DNA of 64,000 bases from Trochalopteron elliotii (GCA_024734555.1 JANPWX010000028.1:810950-874949), one strand, 5' to 3'. Shown: positions 40,687 through 52,300, counted from the first letter of the stretch. A program made the numbers and translations. The notes: generated from the sequence alone by a model not told the origin.

Positions 40687-40725
40687 CTGTATATTCCTGT
40701 GAATCCGTTTCACAGGAATATACAG
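40687..40725. repeat. Perfect 17-bp inverted repeat with 5-nt spacer
   Basis: The left arm CTGTATATTCCTGTGAA (40687-40703) is exactly complementary to the right arm TTCACAGGAATATACAG (40709-40725), with spacer TCCGT between. It would form a stable short hairpin as RNA or single-stranded DNA. The spacer length equals that of the larger hairpin at 18.1 kb. Function is unknown. Confidence 0.93.
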
Positions 40726-43700
40726 GAATGATGTCTGTGAAGCCTGGTATGACTTCACATAATTTTTTTATGAATTTCCCCTTTCCAATATCAACACCTT
40801 CAAGGGAATACAAAACATTTCTATTGAAGTTGACTTGCAACTTTCTTAAACTAATTCTCCCCTCTCTCTAATATCAGCAGAAAGCTGCTATTTCCACATT
40901 GACTATATTAGAATACATATTACCTATAGAAGCAGTAAGTTAGGTAGCTTTTGGTACACAGACTTGTTAAAATAAATCTGTAAAAGATTAGTGCTCTGTG
41001 TAAAATAAAAGGTTAAAAACAAAAACATAACAAGAGACAAATTTAAGCCTAGTGTGAATCTGTTGCGTGGAAGTGCAATATACTTCAAACATACCTTCAG
41101 ACTTGCATTGGATGCTCTATCAGGATGACACAATTAATGACCAAAATCAATCCTAAACAGTGAGGAATTTCACAGGTATTGACTTTCATAATTACAGGAC
41201 TTTTGCTCTGTTTCTGATACATATGTCCATCTGTCCCCTTTCTGGTCTATTAACCTCAGTGTTATTGCCAGACACAAGCCAAAAACTACTCCAGCAGCAA
41301 AAGCTATCCTTGTGATGTGGATGATGGGGTCCATTAATGCACCAGTCAACAGAGGTCTCTAAGATAATACAGAATTTAAGGTTGTCCTTTTGGGAACTAG
41401 CATGCTGAGTAAGGAATATACCTTTTTTATCTGTACAGAACATGCCAATTACCACCCTTCTGTAACCATAAACTCTGTAATATGCAGACACTCCATATTC
41501 TGCAGAACATGACCTCACTCTGACATGGCTTAAAAAGCAGTAAAAGAGCTCATTAGCTATTCTTTGTGTAACTTTTCTCTTCTATTAATTCTCTCTCTTA
41601 TCTAAATTAACTTTTTAATTTTCAAAGTTCTTCAAAAACAAAAAAGGCATTTCCTATGGGATGTAGAGTACATACTCACGCCACCAAGCCTGTATCCTTA
41701 CCACTGTGTATGGCAGTTCCCTTACATTCAGTAGCTCAAGCATTTCTCCAAAATGCTATGAATCTTCTGCCTGGGATGTACAAAGACATTCAGACTACAT
41801 CTTTCTCAGACTGTCTTTTTGACTGAAAAATTGACAAATTGCTTTAATTTCTCATTGTTGCTTTATATCACAGCAACCAAAGGAACTATTGAAACAAATG
41901 CCATTAAGGAGGGTGACTACGGAGGCTGGACAAACAGCTGTGGACAGAACCTACACAAGACCAAGCAATGAGGTTATATTTAACAGCAGAAGCACAGAAA
42001 CTCCTGAGTATTGCATGATTTGAGTACTTACTGTTGCACGTGCTGTAAAGAAAGCATGATGCAAACTACCTCGCTCCATCAACCTGATACAAAGTCAGGA
42101 GGATGCTTCTCCTTTGAAAAGTCTTTTTTCCCCCTCCCCAGAGCTAAACAGATCTGTTCAGGACTGCTGCTATCACTATGGTTACAGCCAGCCTCTCCAG
42201 GAGCTCTGTTTGTACCACTGGTCCTAAGAGTAAGAGGGAGAAGCAAAACAACAGCACTGGGTCTGCTGCAGGCTCAGGCACAGACAGGGTGGGGTCTAAA
42301 TCTCTGCCTGACCTGTGAAGGCAGGAGGAAAGGGCATCAGAGCTGGCTACAGAATTGGAAGACTTGACAGGAGAAACTGGGAAACAAATGGAAAAAAGGC
42401 AGAATTATGGTGAGAAACCCCCAGATTTCAGTGCACCCTAGTGCACGAAAATAGAGTCTACATTCTTTACATCACCCAAGACATGGGCATCTCTGGGGCA
42501 GAATTAAGTATGAGGTGTGATGAATCAGACCTTACACATGCCTCCTTCCCTCCATGTGTGCTTGAATGTGAGATGTACACAGACCAAGTCTATTTTTCTC
42601 ACTTCAAATTCAGTTAAGAATTATCTTTGTGCCTCAAAATGGCTATTCAGTTTGTCATTAATGTATCTCCTCTTTTTCAAGGCTTTCATTATTGAGTTGA
42701 AAACACAGTAACAAAGAGTCAAGAAAGACATCACAGATTCTCTGTTATTTTTAGCAGCAATAACCCCTTCCAGATGCTTATATGGCCCTCATCTAGACCT
42801 CCACCAGCCAACCTGTGAACCAGGCAACTTCTTGCAACTTCATCTAAAACTACCCTGTGGAACGGCAACCCCAACTCTTCATCAATTTAGTCCTGGACAG
42901 CTCCTCCGTGGTGTATCCTCATTCAAGATGGTTCCTATTTCCTGGGTGGCTTTCATCACATACATGAACTCCTCTTTTGTGAGGTTGGGTTATTTTTAGG
43001 GGAGTGGTGGTTGGTTTTAAATCCAAAAGCAATACAGCTTCAGTAGATCACATCCTTTCACTCTGAATTTTAAGAGTACTAATGTCTTCTTGTCTTACCC
43101 TCTTAAAGCACCTTAGGTTTTCATTAAGAAACTGCATAATTTTAAGGCAATAGTATAGATTATGTGACTTATCATTTGCTTCAATATTTTGACAATATAA
43201 AGATATAAAATTAGCTGAGTATTAGCAATCACAATTTTTTGGTGACACAGATGAGAATCTCAGTGACAGTAACTGTTGATAACAACACAGACTAGTTCAG
43301 AAAGTATCCAGACCTTCACACTGAAGATGTACACTAGATGTTAATAAAAATTGCATCACTAATTAAATATTTTGACTAGCATAAAGTTGAAAACTATCCT
43401 GCTTGGAGGAAATAAAACCATTCTAAGTTTCTGATGTGTGGAGTCAACAAATTCCAAAACAGTTTTTGTAGTTACTGGTTTGCGTATTTTTTTTCCATTA
43501 TATAACAGCTAAAAAGGAAGTTTCTCTTTTAAAGTCAAGCCGTTCTAAACTCCTGTCAGTATTTTACCAAGAAAAGTTAAGAGTCACTCTTAATGACAAG
43601 AATGGAACATGAAGCATTGGTAGATCTCAGCTGTTTCTTTCCTCTGGAATCAATTGGGAGTATGACCCCAATAACTGATTGTGAAGTACCGAGGAAAAAT

Positions 43701-44599
43701 TGTTTGTGTGCCTCTGCTAAGACATGCTTCAAGCAGCCACAAATTATGTCGTTAATGACAAATTCCTAGGCATTGAAGTTAACATTTCTGTGGTAACAGA
43801 AACAATTTCTTAATATTACTAAAATTTGTTCATATTGAACAGTGAACTATAGTAATGCTAAAGAGCACAGTATTATCTTTCTGTTCAACTCCACAGCTGA
43901 TTTATTTGCTACTCATTACTGAATAGAGATGAGAAACACAGACACATTCTTTCTACTGGAATATGAGAGTCTCTCTTATAGGAACATTCAAAGTTTACAA
44001 ACTCCTAATGCTAATTGCTAACAGCAATATACTCTTCACATCTTTTTTTGAAATTAAATCCCACTCCATAGTCAAACACTGCATTTGAGTAAACCTTTGA
44101 ATCTTGAAATCCAAAAATTTCTATCTGCTCTGCAAATAAGAAGGAGATTTAACCAATATCGAAAATGTGCAAATCTGAACACCTGTCTTCAGTGGTCCAA
44201 GGCACTATTTTACAGCTATTTTGGAAGAGATTTCTCACAAAAAAGATACCCTGAACTTTTGAGCAGTATTTTAACAGCAGTCCCAAGCTTTCAGGCTACC
44301 TAGGATTTTAAAATCTCTGTGTTGTCAGGTAAAAAAAAAGAAAAAAAAAAAAGAAAAAAAAAGTAAGTATGAAACAGTAATAGAATGAATAGAAAGAATG
44401 AAATGGAAAGCTGATGTTTCATACAGTCACAGACCACCATCCTTTGTCAGCATTCTGCTCCTGGTATAACAAATGAAAATGGTGCCATATGTCTTTGTAT
44501 GCAACACAACCCAATTATCTCTTGGTGTGCACAACTCTTCAATACTGACTGTACATAGCGTTTTCTCCAGCTAATTAATGGCATAAGCTGACATCGTCT
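40726..44599. other. Intergenic sequence, no gene seen
   Basis: No gene was recognised. A 118-codon plus-strand frame at 42011-42367 has no familiar domain. The A-rich tract at 44331-44363 is the only clear simple repeat. Confidence 0.5.
44331..44363. repeat. A-rich interrupted homopolymer
   Basis: Runs of 9, 12 and 9 A residues are separated by single G residues, giving a 33-nt polypurine tract. It lies about 600 bp upstream of the CpG island. Confidence 0.9.
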
Positions 44600-45314
44600 T
44601 CTGAAATTTGTTCTACCGGCAGCTCGAAGTAATTGCTACCAGTGCCATTTCGTTTAGACCCCACCCACTTAAATCACTTTACTCCAAAACTAAGTTCAGC
44701 CAATTTATGGTAATATATGTACGCCACATTTCCCAATACTCCACGGATCACTCCGGTAGGCTTCAATTACACAATAAAGTTGTAGCAATATATCCTCCCG
44801 AGTGTGGCTGGATTGTGACCAAGACCCTTAGGCTACCTCAGATAACAGAGAGAAAACCCTTCTGGGGACATATTTCAGATGTTTTTGATAACAATAACAT
44901 CGTAACAACAATCTGGAGAAATCTAGTCTTATGTGCGGTTTTGGGATCCCTCAAGGCGCTATTTTGAGCGTTCACGACAGGAGCATGATGCAGACCGGGA
45001 AAGCATCAGTGGCTTCGGCTCCCTCCAGTCGCGGATCCCCACCGGGACAGCCCCCGCATGGGAGCAGCTCCGGCCGTCCCCGCCGCCACCTCCGGGAAGC
45101 GGGATGGGGATGCGGGTGGGGGAACAGGGTCACCTGACTGCGCCGGGCCACCGATCTGCGGCGGCAGCGCCGCTCGGCTCCGCTCCGTCCCGCCCTCTGC
45201 ACCGGGGTAGGGGGCGGCGCTGCTGCGGCAGTAGCGCGGGGATTAGGCTGCGGGAGGATTAAGCCGCCGGCTGGAAATAGCAGCGTCGGCTCCCGGGCGT
45301 GGACGCCCAGCGCA

Positions 45315-45688
45315 NNNNNNNNNNNNNNNNNNNNNNNNNNNNNNNNNNNNNNNNNNNNNNNNNNNNNNNNNNNNNNNNNNNNNNNNNNNNNNNNNNNNNN
45401 NNNNNNNNNNNNNNNNNNNNNNNNNNNNNNNNNNNNNNNNNNNNNNNNNNNNNNNNNNNNNNNNNNNNNNNNNNNNNNNNNNNNNNNNNNNNNNNNNNNN
45501 NNNNNNNNNNNNNNNNNNNNNNNNNNNNNNNNNNNNNNNNNNNNNNNNNNNNNNNNNNNNNNNNNNNNNNNNNNNNNNNNNNNNNNNNNNNNNNNNNNNN
45601 NNNNNNNNNNNNNNNNNNNNNNNNNNNNNNNNNNNNNNNNNNNNNNNNNNNNNNNNNNNNNNNNNNNNNNNNNNNNNNNNNNNNNNNN
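45315..45688. other. Assembly gap of 374 N
   Basis: There are 374 consecutive N inside the GC-rich core of the promoter island, flanked by GGACGCCCAGCGCA on the left and GGCGCAACGGTGCC on the right. The true gap size may differ. GC-rich promoter sequence is a common drop-out in short-read bird assemblies. Translations crossing it are meaningless. Confidence 0.99.
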
Positions 45689-45807
45689 GGCGCAACGGTG
45701 CCATAATCTCCCATCGGGGAGGCGGCGGCGCGGGCGCTGCAGCGGGGCCGGGGCGCGGCGGAGGCTGCTCCGCGGGTCGGCTCGTGGGGCGGGCGCTGCC
45801 GAGACAG
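45689..45807 (+). other. SNAP91: Possible untranslated first exon of SNAP91 (3' part)
   Basis: A good splice donor, GAGACAG then GTGCGG, places an exon end at 45807. Downstream, a long pyrimidine tract (about 46115-46147) precedes CTCTGCAG, an acceptor at 46148-46149, which lies 30 nt before the SNAP91 start codon. Together they would remove a 342-nt 5'-UTR intron. The 5' end of the exon is unknown and could lie in the gap. The alternative is an unspliced leader running straight into the ATG. Inference from splice-site appearance only. Confidence 0.4.
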
Positions 45808-45970
45808 GTGCGGGAGGGCTGCCTTCCCCCCATTCCGGGGCTCGCACCCTATTCGTGTGCAGCCTCCTTCAGCTGGCGTCATTATTTCCCCTTCATCTGT
45901 TCCTTGCAACGCCTAAAATACCCTTCTTCCTGCCCCAGGCGGCTTCTAGCGAGGCAGAGGCTTACACAAC

Positions 45971-46015
45971 GGGGCGGGGGGGCTGCGCCTCGGGAGGGGC
46001 CGGGCTGCCCGGGGG
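45971..46015 (+). other. G-quadruplex-prone G-run cluster
   Basis: Consecutive G-runs occur: GGGG at 45971, a 7-G run at 45976, GGG at 45992, GGGG at 45996, GGG at 46002 and GGGGG at 46011. The last four are separated by loops of 1, 2 and 6 nt, which meets the usual G4 rule. It lies in the promoter island and, if the proposed 5'-UTR intron is real, inside that intron. Confidence 0.7.
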
Positions 46016-46179
46016 ACCATTGTGCGTGTGGCGGGGCCGTGTGAGTGCCCGTGTGCGTGTTCCCCTTGCCTGTGCGCGCCCCTGCCGTGCCTCCCCCCGG
46101 CCACAGACCCGGCATCTCCCCCTCCCTCCCGTGTCTTTCGCCTCTGCAGAGCAGGCAGCAGCCAGCACACCGTTCGAAG

Positions 46180-46309
46180 ATGTCGGGTCAGACGCTGACA
46201 GATCGCATCGCAGCTGCTCAGTACAGCGTTACGGGATCGGCCGTAGCCAGAGCCGTCTGCAAAGCCACCACGCATGAAGTGATGGGGCCCAAGAAAAAGC
46301 ACCTGGACT
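46180..46309 (+). CDS. SNAP91: SNAP91 (AP180) first coding exon, N-terminus of the ANTH domain
   Basis: This exon encodes the first 43 residues, plus base one of codon 44, of the synaptic clathrin assembly protein AP180, which binds PIP2 at presynaptic membranes and promotes clathrin cage formation in vesicle recycling. The start [20 protein letters not shown] and the ending MGPKKKHLD match mammalian SNAP91 as I know it. The ANTH phosphoinositide signature K28-x9-K38-x-K40-H41 is complete. Residues Y15, A23-R24-A25 and V34 favour SNAP91 over the paralogue PICALM, which as I recall has H, S-K-T and I there. The ATG at 46180 is the first in-frame ATG and has A at -3. The exon ends HLD plus T, followed by a GTGAGC donor at 46310, a phase-1 intron, so codon 44 would be completed as Tyr. 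Reading on past the donor to a stop at 46377 gives non-homologous sequence. The full protein is about 900 residues, so nearly all of it lies beyond this window. Confidence 0.96.
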
Positions 46310-47868
46310 GTGAGCATCCCTTTTTGTTTCCCCAGCGAAGGCCCGGGGCTGAGGAGCCTGCCCGCAGGGCACTTTAGTGGGCCTTTGAGCCGGCTGGCTG
46401 TCACGCTTGCTCTAATCCAGCTTGCAAAGCATGAGGGTGATGGGAAATCTCCAGGAGAGGATGAGTTATTATTGCATTTCTTCTCTTATTGCATAATACT
46501 GCTCTTTCGGCCATTTTTTTTCCTCATGACCTCTTGCCTTTTATCCAGGAAGACAGTGGAAAGAGCACCTTATGGAGCAGGGGTTTGGGAAGAGGGGAGA
46601 GAATCACAGGGCAAAAGGGACACACATTTGTCACTGCCTACTTTGGTCAGGATTAAGCTAGGATGAGATATACATAAATGATATTCCCAGATACTGGCCA
46701 AGCACCAGTATGAGTGGGGCCATCTCCACAGCAGTGCATCTCCACTTCTGAAGAGATTCAGATGATGGTGTGCATAGATGGCAAGGCACTGGGATAATGC
46801 TGTGCTGTAGATTGGAACACCCTTTGGAGAGTTTAAAGGGCTATTGCTGAGGTCCCAAATATCTGTCAGCAACTTCGTGAGCTGTCCAGTAGTTTGCATC
46901 ATGTTTTATTAAAGATGGCTGTTGGCTTTATCTCAGATTTTTGATGTATTCTGGACTGACATTAACTAGTGAAGGCATGAAGCAAGGTTGAGGCAAAACA
47001 TTTATTGGAAAACAATGAGCTAGTCATGTTTCATCCTGACAATTTCATTTCAACCTTCAGCCCCTGCATGGAGACTCCAAGTAGTAGAATGGTGAAGGAA
47101 TTTGGTCATGTGATGTTAATTGGCCTTGTCTGCCAGTAGTATCTCTGTCCAGCACTGAACTTTGCAGATCAACAGCAGGTGTCAATATCTAAAACAAAGT
47201 GGGTTTTTTTTGGACGTGGTAAGAAGTACATTCAAGTAAAGATCAGCAGGTTTTATACGAGTCAGCCTCTTGGCTGCTGGCCATTACAAAGTAATGCTGG
47301 TGCAGGTGTTTGTGAGTACAGTTCTGATGATGCAGTAGTTGTTAAAAGGAGGTAGCATTACTTCTGGAAAATAATTCCAGATTTTACTTCTAATGACTTC
47401 GTAGCTTACCCTCCAAGTGACAAACAGTAGGCTGGTCTTTCAGTATATTTAGATGCTGTTGCATATGTGTCCAAGAAATGCTGATGTAAGCAGCATTGAT
47501 TGAAGACTCACCAGAGTCTAAACTGTTGTTTTAAGTAGATAATTGGTCCTGATATCATGTATTCTGTCATGTTTTCTTGTATATTTAAAAAAATCATCTT
47601 TGTTATTGATGTCTCTTCTATGTTGTTGTTTGGTAGCCGTCAACACTTTTTAATCTGTGGGCTGTGTCTGGACTGTCCTGTACAGACTGTATCTGTTACT
47701 AGAAGCTTTAGCTTAAAAAGCATATCTCATGTATTTGAAAGCATCCTGTGTCTGTGTGTTTCTATGTGTATATAAATAAAAGTACTATCTGGAATAGGCA
47801 GGATTAAAGTGAGGTAGAAGTAATCTACCAGTGTTAATGTAAGGATTGTAAAGGATTTGTGTTTAAAT

Positions 47869-47892
47869 ATTGAATATAATATTGAATATAAT
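47869..47892. repeat. 12-bp tandem duplication, two copies
   Basis: The dodecamer ATTGAATATAAT occurs twice in direct, identical succession. It is a small AT-rich duplication in the intron. Confidence 0.88.
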
Positions 47893-48021
47893 ATTACTAC
47901 TCAAGAAAGTGGGTATACTGGAGACAGAAGCCAGTAGAATTCCACAGAATTTCTTACCTACCTCATGTCAGACATAAAAGAAGAAAAGAAGTTATAATTT
48001 CCTGGGAAGACATATGCCTGC

Positions 48022-48044
48022 TTTTTTTGTTTGTTTGTTTGTTT
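48022..48044. repeat. (TTTG)n microsatellite
   Basis: A T-run is followed by four TTTG units and a final TTT. It is a short simple repeat, likely polymorphic in length. Confidence 0.9.
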
Positions 48045-51000
48045 CTATTTTACAAGTTGGAAATAACAGTTCAGAGTTTAATTGGCTGGGTGTGTTTTAG
48101 ATTGGATAAGTAGCATTTGAAGATGTGAAGAGTGAAAGGTAAAACTTCCCAGTGCCTTAAAATAAGTTTTATGTCAAGGTATAAAGGATTTAGACAATTA
48201 AAAATTCAGGTTCTAGAGAGTGATGGTTGGAGTGATGCCTTATGAAGAGCTGTAATTCTGGTATTGATGTTGGGGTTCTGTGTCCTTAGGGAACTCCATA
48301 ATTTTATTTAGTGTCTTAGAGGCCAGGTGTCGAGTCACACAGCCTCTCTTCCACTGCTTTACTTAACAACTGGGCTTTGTAAATTAAATCGAGAGATCAA
48401 CTATTTAATATGGGTTAAGTAGTCCTGTAAGGATAGGATACAATGATGCCTGTTCTCATATGTTTTCTGCAGAAGGTAACAGTTCCAGTGGGTTATAGGG
48501 AAATCATAGGTGACAAGGTGAAAGGTGGTGTGTGAGGAAGGGAGAAAAGAGCAGAATTAGTGTCTTCAGTGCAGAAAAACTGAGCTGCTAAGTGTTTAGT
48601 TTTGTGTGGTTTTCTGTACTTGCTGTAGCTTTCAAATATAGACTGTACTATAGGTGCTGCTTTCTTTTGGCATGAGCTCTTGGTGCTGGACAGGCTGGTC
48701 ATGTGAAGGAGTACTGAAGTATCATTCTGTTGCTATCTGATGCTCATTAACAGGATTTACCATTTTCTGGAACTCCAGATCTCCTACTAGTGAATTTTCA
48801 ACAACTGCTGGAAGTAGTGCCAGATGGCATTAAATGAGCTTCTCAAGTCCCTGTGGTGGGAAAAGGAATGTAAATCTAGGATGCTCTGATGGTTTGGGAC
48901 AGTTGAACTGACCATTTTGGGTTTATGAAACTGTTGTCATGCAAAAATTGTCTAAAAATCACTACAATGATATGGACTTCTATCCCTCAGCTAACAAGTG
49001 TTCATTAGCTAAATTATTATTCCTGTGAAGAAGTGGGGAATTAGCAACCTTATTTTGATGCAGTGGGAAGGGCCATTGCAGAATTGGGTGAATGAGGCAT
49101 GTGGGCTGCATTAAGGATATGTAAACTGATAATTCAAGTGGGAAGGCAATACTTGTGCACAGCATAGGAGTTCGATTCTTAGAATTGTTCTGAAAGATGT
49201 GTTAAGACTTCACCAAGGCTTTAATTGTGTGGCCAAGTAAAAGGCTGCTTCCAGCCTCAAATGGGAATGGCTCTGATGGTATCAACAGGAGATGCTTTTG
49301 GAGAAGGGAAGTAATGTGACTTACAAACGTGAAATCACATCATAGGTGAGGGAAAAGTAGGTAGATCTCTACCCAGCTCTTTTTATGGGATCTCACTCAG
49401 AAGCAGACATTCAAGCTTTCATTTAGGGAAGTGAATTAGTGAGGTTGTTGCATCTGCAGGTGGTTGTAACAAGTTCCTGTTTCTGAAAACTATAGAAGTG
49501 GCTGGGATTTTCCTTGACTTATTTTGCTGAGTGACTTGCTTTGCAGCAGGAGGAAGTTCTGCTGTGTGTATTCTGAAAACAGCACATGTGTCTCCTTACT
49601 TTTTCAAAATAATTCTTGTAAGGTGGAGGACCTTCTCAGAAGCCTGATCAAGAGCTGGGAGATGTCTGTGAAAAAGTCAGAACAAAGCAGATGAATATCG
49701 GGATTTGATTTTCTGTGGCTGTGGAGATGACCTGTGTATCTCCTGTAACTTATTTTCATCCCAAGTCTAATTTTGTGTATTTGCATGTACCTGGCAAGCA
49801 GAGGCTCTAAAAAGAAGTTTATCATTTAATTCAAGGTGGAATTAACTTAACAATTAACTGAACTGCAGGGTTGGTGTCAGTATTTTGCTTGTACAGACAC
49901 TTCTTTCCTGCAGTGTTCTACCTTTCTTCTGCAGTCTCTGGTGTTGACCTAACTAATTTGAATCACTGTGGTCTTTAGTGTTGAAATAGAAGTGTGTTGA
50001 CAAAAAGCAGTGTATTAAACTTTTTTTGCCTAGGCTCAGTAAAGATGACGTTGCTGGGTCCCACAGGTTGGTCTTAGAAACCTTTGGCTCACTCCTGAGG
50101 AATATGCCTGTCTCTGCTTTTTGGGAAAAGTTGGGGATCAGTGGAACTACCTTGAATCCCTAGACTTCAGTGTCTGTTGACTGAGTGGGTTAAAGGATAG
50201 GGTTAACTAGGATGTGTATATTTCAGGAGTTGTTTGCTGTTGAAGTGATCTGGGGAGTGTTCCAAGACTGTTGGCACTTGTGGCCCTTTCCTGTTGGGAA
50301 TAGTGCAGATGTACTGCATTGCTCTGCAGTCCAGGTGACACTCTACAGTCTCTACAGCTGTGGGAGTACCTTCAAGAAAATTGCCAAGAACGAAGTCCTT
50401 GTACACACTGGGCTTAATCCTTCACACTTTACTAATGAAACTGCTTTTGTGTTTCACTGTATCTTGCATTGCAGTAATTTGTCACAGTTTCTGTGTGTGA
50501 GAGAACTGACTTTGTTTATATGTTACTGCTGAAGATCATCTGGAATTCTGTGTTTTGGTTTTTGTTGTCCTGGCTGGTGTGGATTTTATAGTGTGAACTC
50601 CTCTGTCACACCAATGAATTGCTCACACACCTGAAAAGAAAAATATCCAAGCAACCAGTTACTTTCTTTAATTTTTATTGGATGTTGGATTAGCACATTT
50701 ATTGTGTGTAAGGATTCATCATGAGTTTTTATGTTGAGTGGCTGTTTCTGTGGGCTTCTACCATGTCCTTTCCCAAAAGGGTATTGAGGACACACTTTGT
50801 TTGGAGGCATGCAGGTCTCTGAATAGGAGTAGATATAAAGGAATCTGTCATGGATAAGGGCAGGTAATAATAACACTTTTAGGATTAGTTGTTCTTGAGT
50901 ATTTTAGTGGCATTAACTTTCAATTTCCCTCCCCCAGCCCCACACAGTTTTTAAGGCATGTGTAATACCAAGAGAAGGCTGGCCTTCTAATCAAGCTAAG

Positions 51001-51974
51001 ACCTGGCCAATTCTTCAAAATATGTTTGAATCAGGGTAGAAGTTTGAATTCATGTAAAGATCCAAATGTTGAAATATGGGCGGGATCACTTGATCCTGTG
51101 ATTTCAGCTGTTCTGTGTGTAAGTTCTCCTATGGTGCCATGCCTTAGGAAGGGAAGAGGAAAGATGAGGGAATAGGAAAATGAGTAGGCACTGTAATATT
51201 AAACTTTTTTTTCATTTAAGCAGTGTAACTTGATAAAGATTAACTAGTCCTGAGGGTAGATATTCTTAGTCTTTTTCAAGAGTAAGCAAGATCCTTCTGT
51301 TAAACATGCTTTGTCAAGGTCATGCATGACAAATTCTGGGACAAGTCAGGTCTTTTTGTGCCATTGTAGACCTTGATAATGGAGTAGCTATTTATGAGAT
51401 GTTCAGGATGACAGTGACCAGAGCATGGTTTTAATCACGTCTATTTAGTTGAGTATGTTTCATAATAGTCTCATAGTGTTGCTACATTAGATCTTGGCAG
51501 CAATTGAACATCTTCTAAATGACAACAACAAAAATCTGCAGGTTTGGTTGATTTTCTGTGTTTTGATTTCATCAATATCTCTGATTTCCCAGCCTCACTT
51601 TTAAATCCTTTATCTTCTCTCTGTGTCTTACATGGACCTGTCACACTAGTAAGGAATTCTATGAAATCTCCAGGAAAATCCTCTGTAGGTGTGGTCAGTC
51701 CATGCTTGTGTCTCTGCCATGTGAAGGATCCTCTGAAGTGCTTAAAAGTAGATGACATCATAACTTTGAGGGGCATAAAACATTTTGAAGGCTACTCATT
51801 TTCTCTGCTTCTTGCTGGACTGAGAAATTGGTAGCCATAGAGGAGAATTTTCTGCTCTCGGAGCTCTCACTTATGAAGAAATGGTAGTGTAGTAGAGGCA
51901 TATTGCTTTTAAGATTTTTTCTACTGCTGCTCAAGATTCTTGAGACTACTTTGCTCTTCCTGCCCTGCTTACCT

Positions 51975-52300
51975 TCCCACAGTGCTGGGTGTCCATGGCA
52001 AGTTGTTGGCTGCAGGGCTGGCCTCTGTGAGAAGAGACCAGGGCATGCTCTGTGCCAGACTCAGCCAGCTCCACGGTGCATCTGCTGCAATACACAGCTG
52101 AGCCCATCCACCAAGTCTGTGGCACCTCAAAGAAAGCAAACTTAAGAAAAAGCAGGAAATACTGGACAGACAGATGAAGTGGGAAAAAGAAATGGCAGAG
52201 AGAACACCAAGGTTAGAGACAGAGCAGGATGCACTCCATGGTGCTGGAGCAGATATCCTCTGCAATCTCTGGAAGAGACCCCTGTTCTCAGAAGTCACAG
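51975..52300 (+). mobile_element. Diverged LTR-like avian dispersed repeat
   Basis: Several phrases match, in order, a dispersed avian repeat I associate with endogenous-retrovirus LTRs. GGGCTGGCCTCTGTGAGAAG lies near 52,015, CTGTGCCAGACTCAGCCAGC near 52,050, AACACCAAGGTTAGAGACAG near 52,203 and GGTGCTGGAGCAGATATCCT near 52,240. The copy is old and fragmentary, with no retroviral coding sequence beside it and no clear TG...CA termini or target-site duplication. The family name and exact limits are uncertain, and an alternative class of repeat is possible. Confidence 0.5.

Larger units (their letters stand above)
44926..46300. promoter_or_regulatory. SNAP91: CpG-island promoter of SNAP91
   Basis: CpG density jumps at about 44,930 and stays high to about 46,290, in contrast to the CpG-poor sequence on both sides. 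GC-box words (GGGGCGGGGGG near 45,971; GGGGCGGGCG near 45,786) suit SP1-family binding. A TGGCGTCATTATT word near 45,874 resembles half of a CRE/ATF site. No TATA box is visible near a plausible start, as expected for a CpG-island promoter. The island ends inside the first coding exon of SNAP91. The transcription start cannot be placed because 374 nt are missing. A sparser CpG-bearing shoulder extends left to about 44,600. Confidence 0.85.

Noticed and set aside
42011..42367. 118-codon plus-strand open frame
   Set aside because: Unrecognised translation and no supporting signals.
44608..44967. 119-codon open frame just upstream of the island
   Set aside because: It begins at a TTG rather than ATG, runs into the island, and has no familiar domain.
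44972..45909. Several long open frames of 135-291 codons crossing the promoter
   Set aside because: They are open only because they contain the 374-N gap and GC-rich sequence with few stops. They are not genes.
46045..46377. Longer open frame containing the SNAP91 start, extending both ways
   Set aside because: Upstream it starts at a GTG with no ATG before 46180, and downstream it reads through a strong GT donor into non-homologous sequence. The real coding part is 46180-46309.
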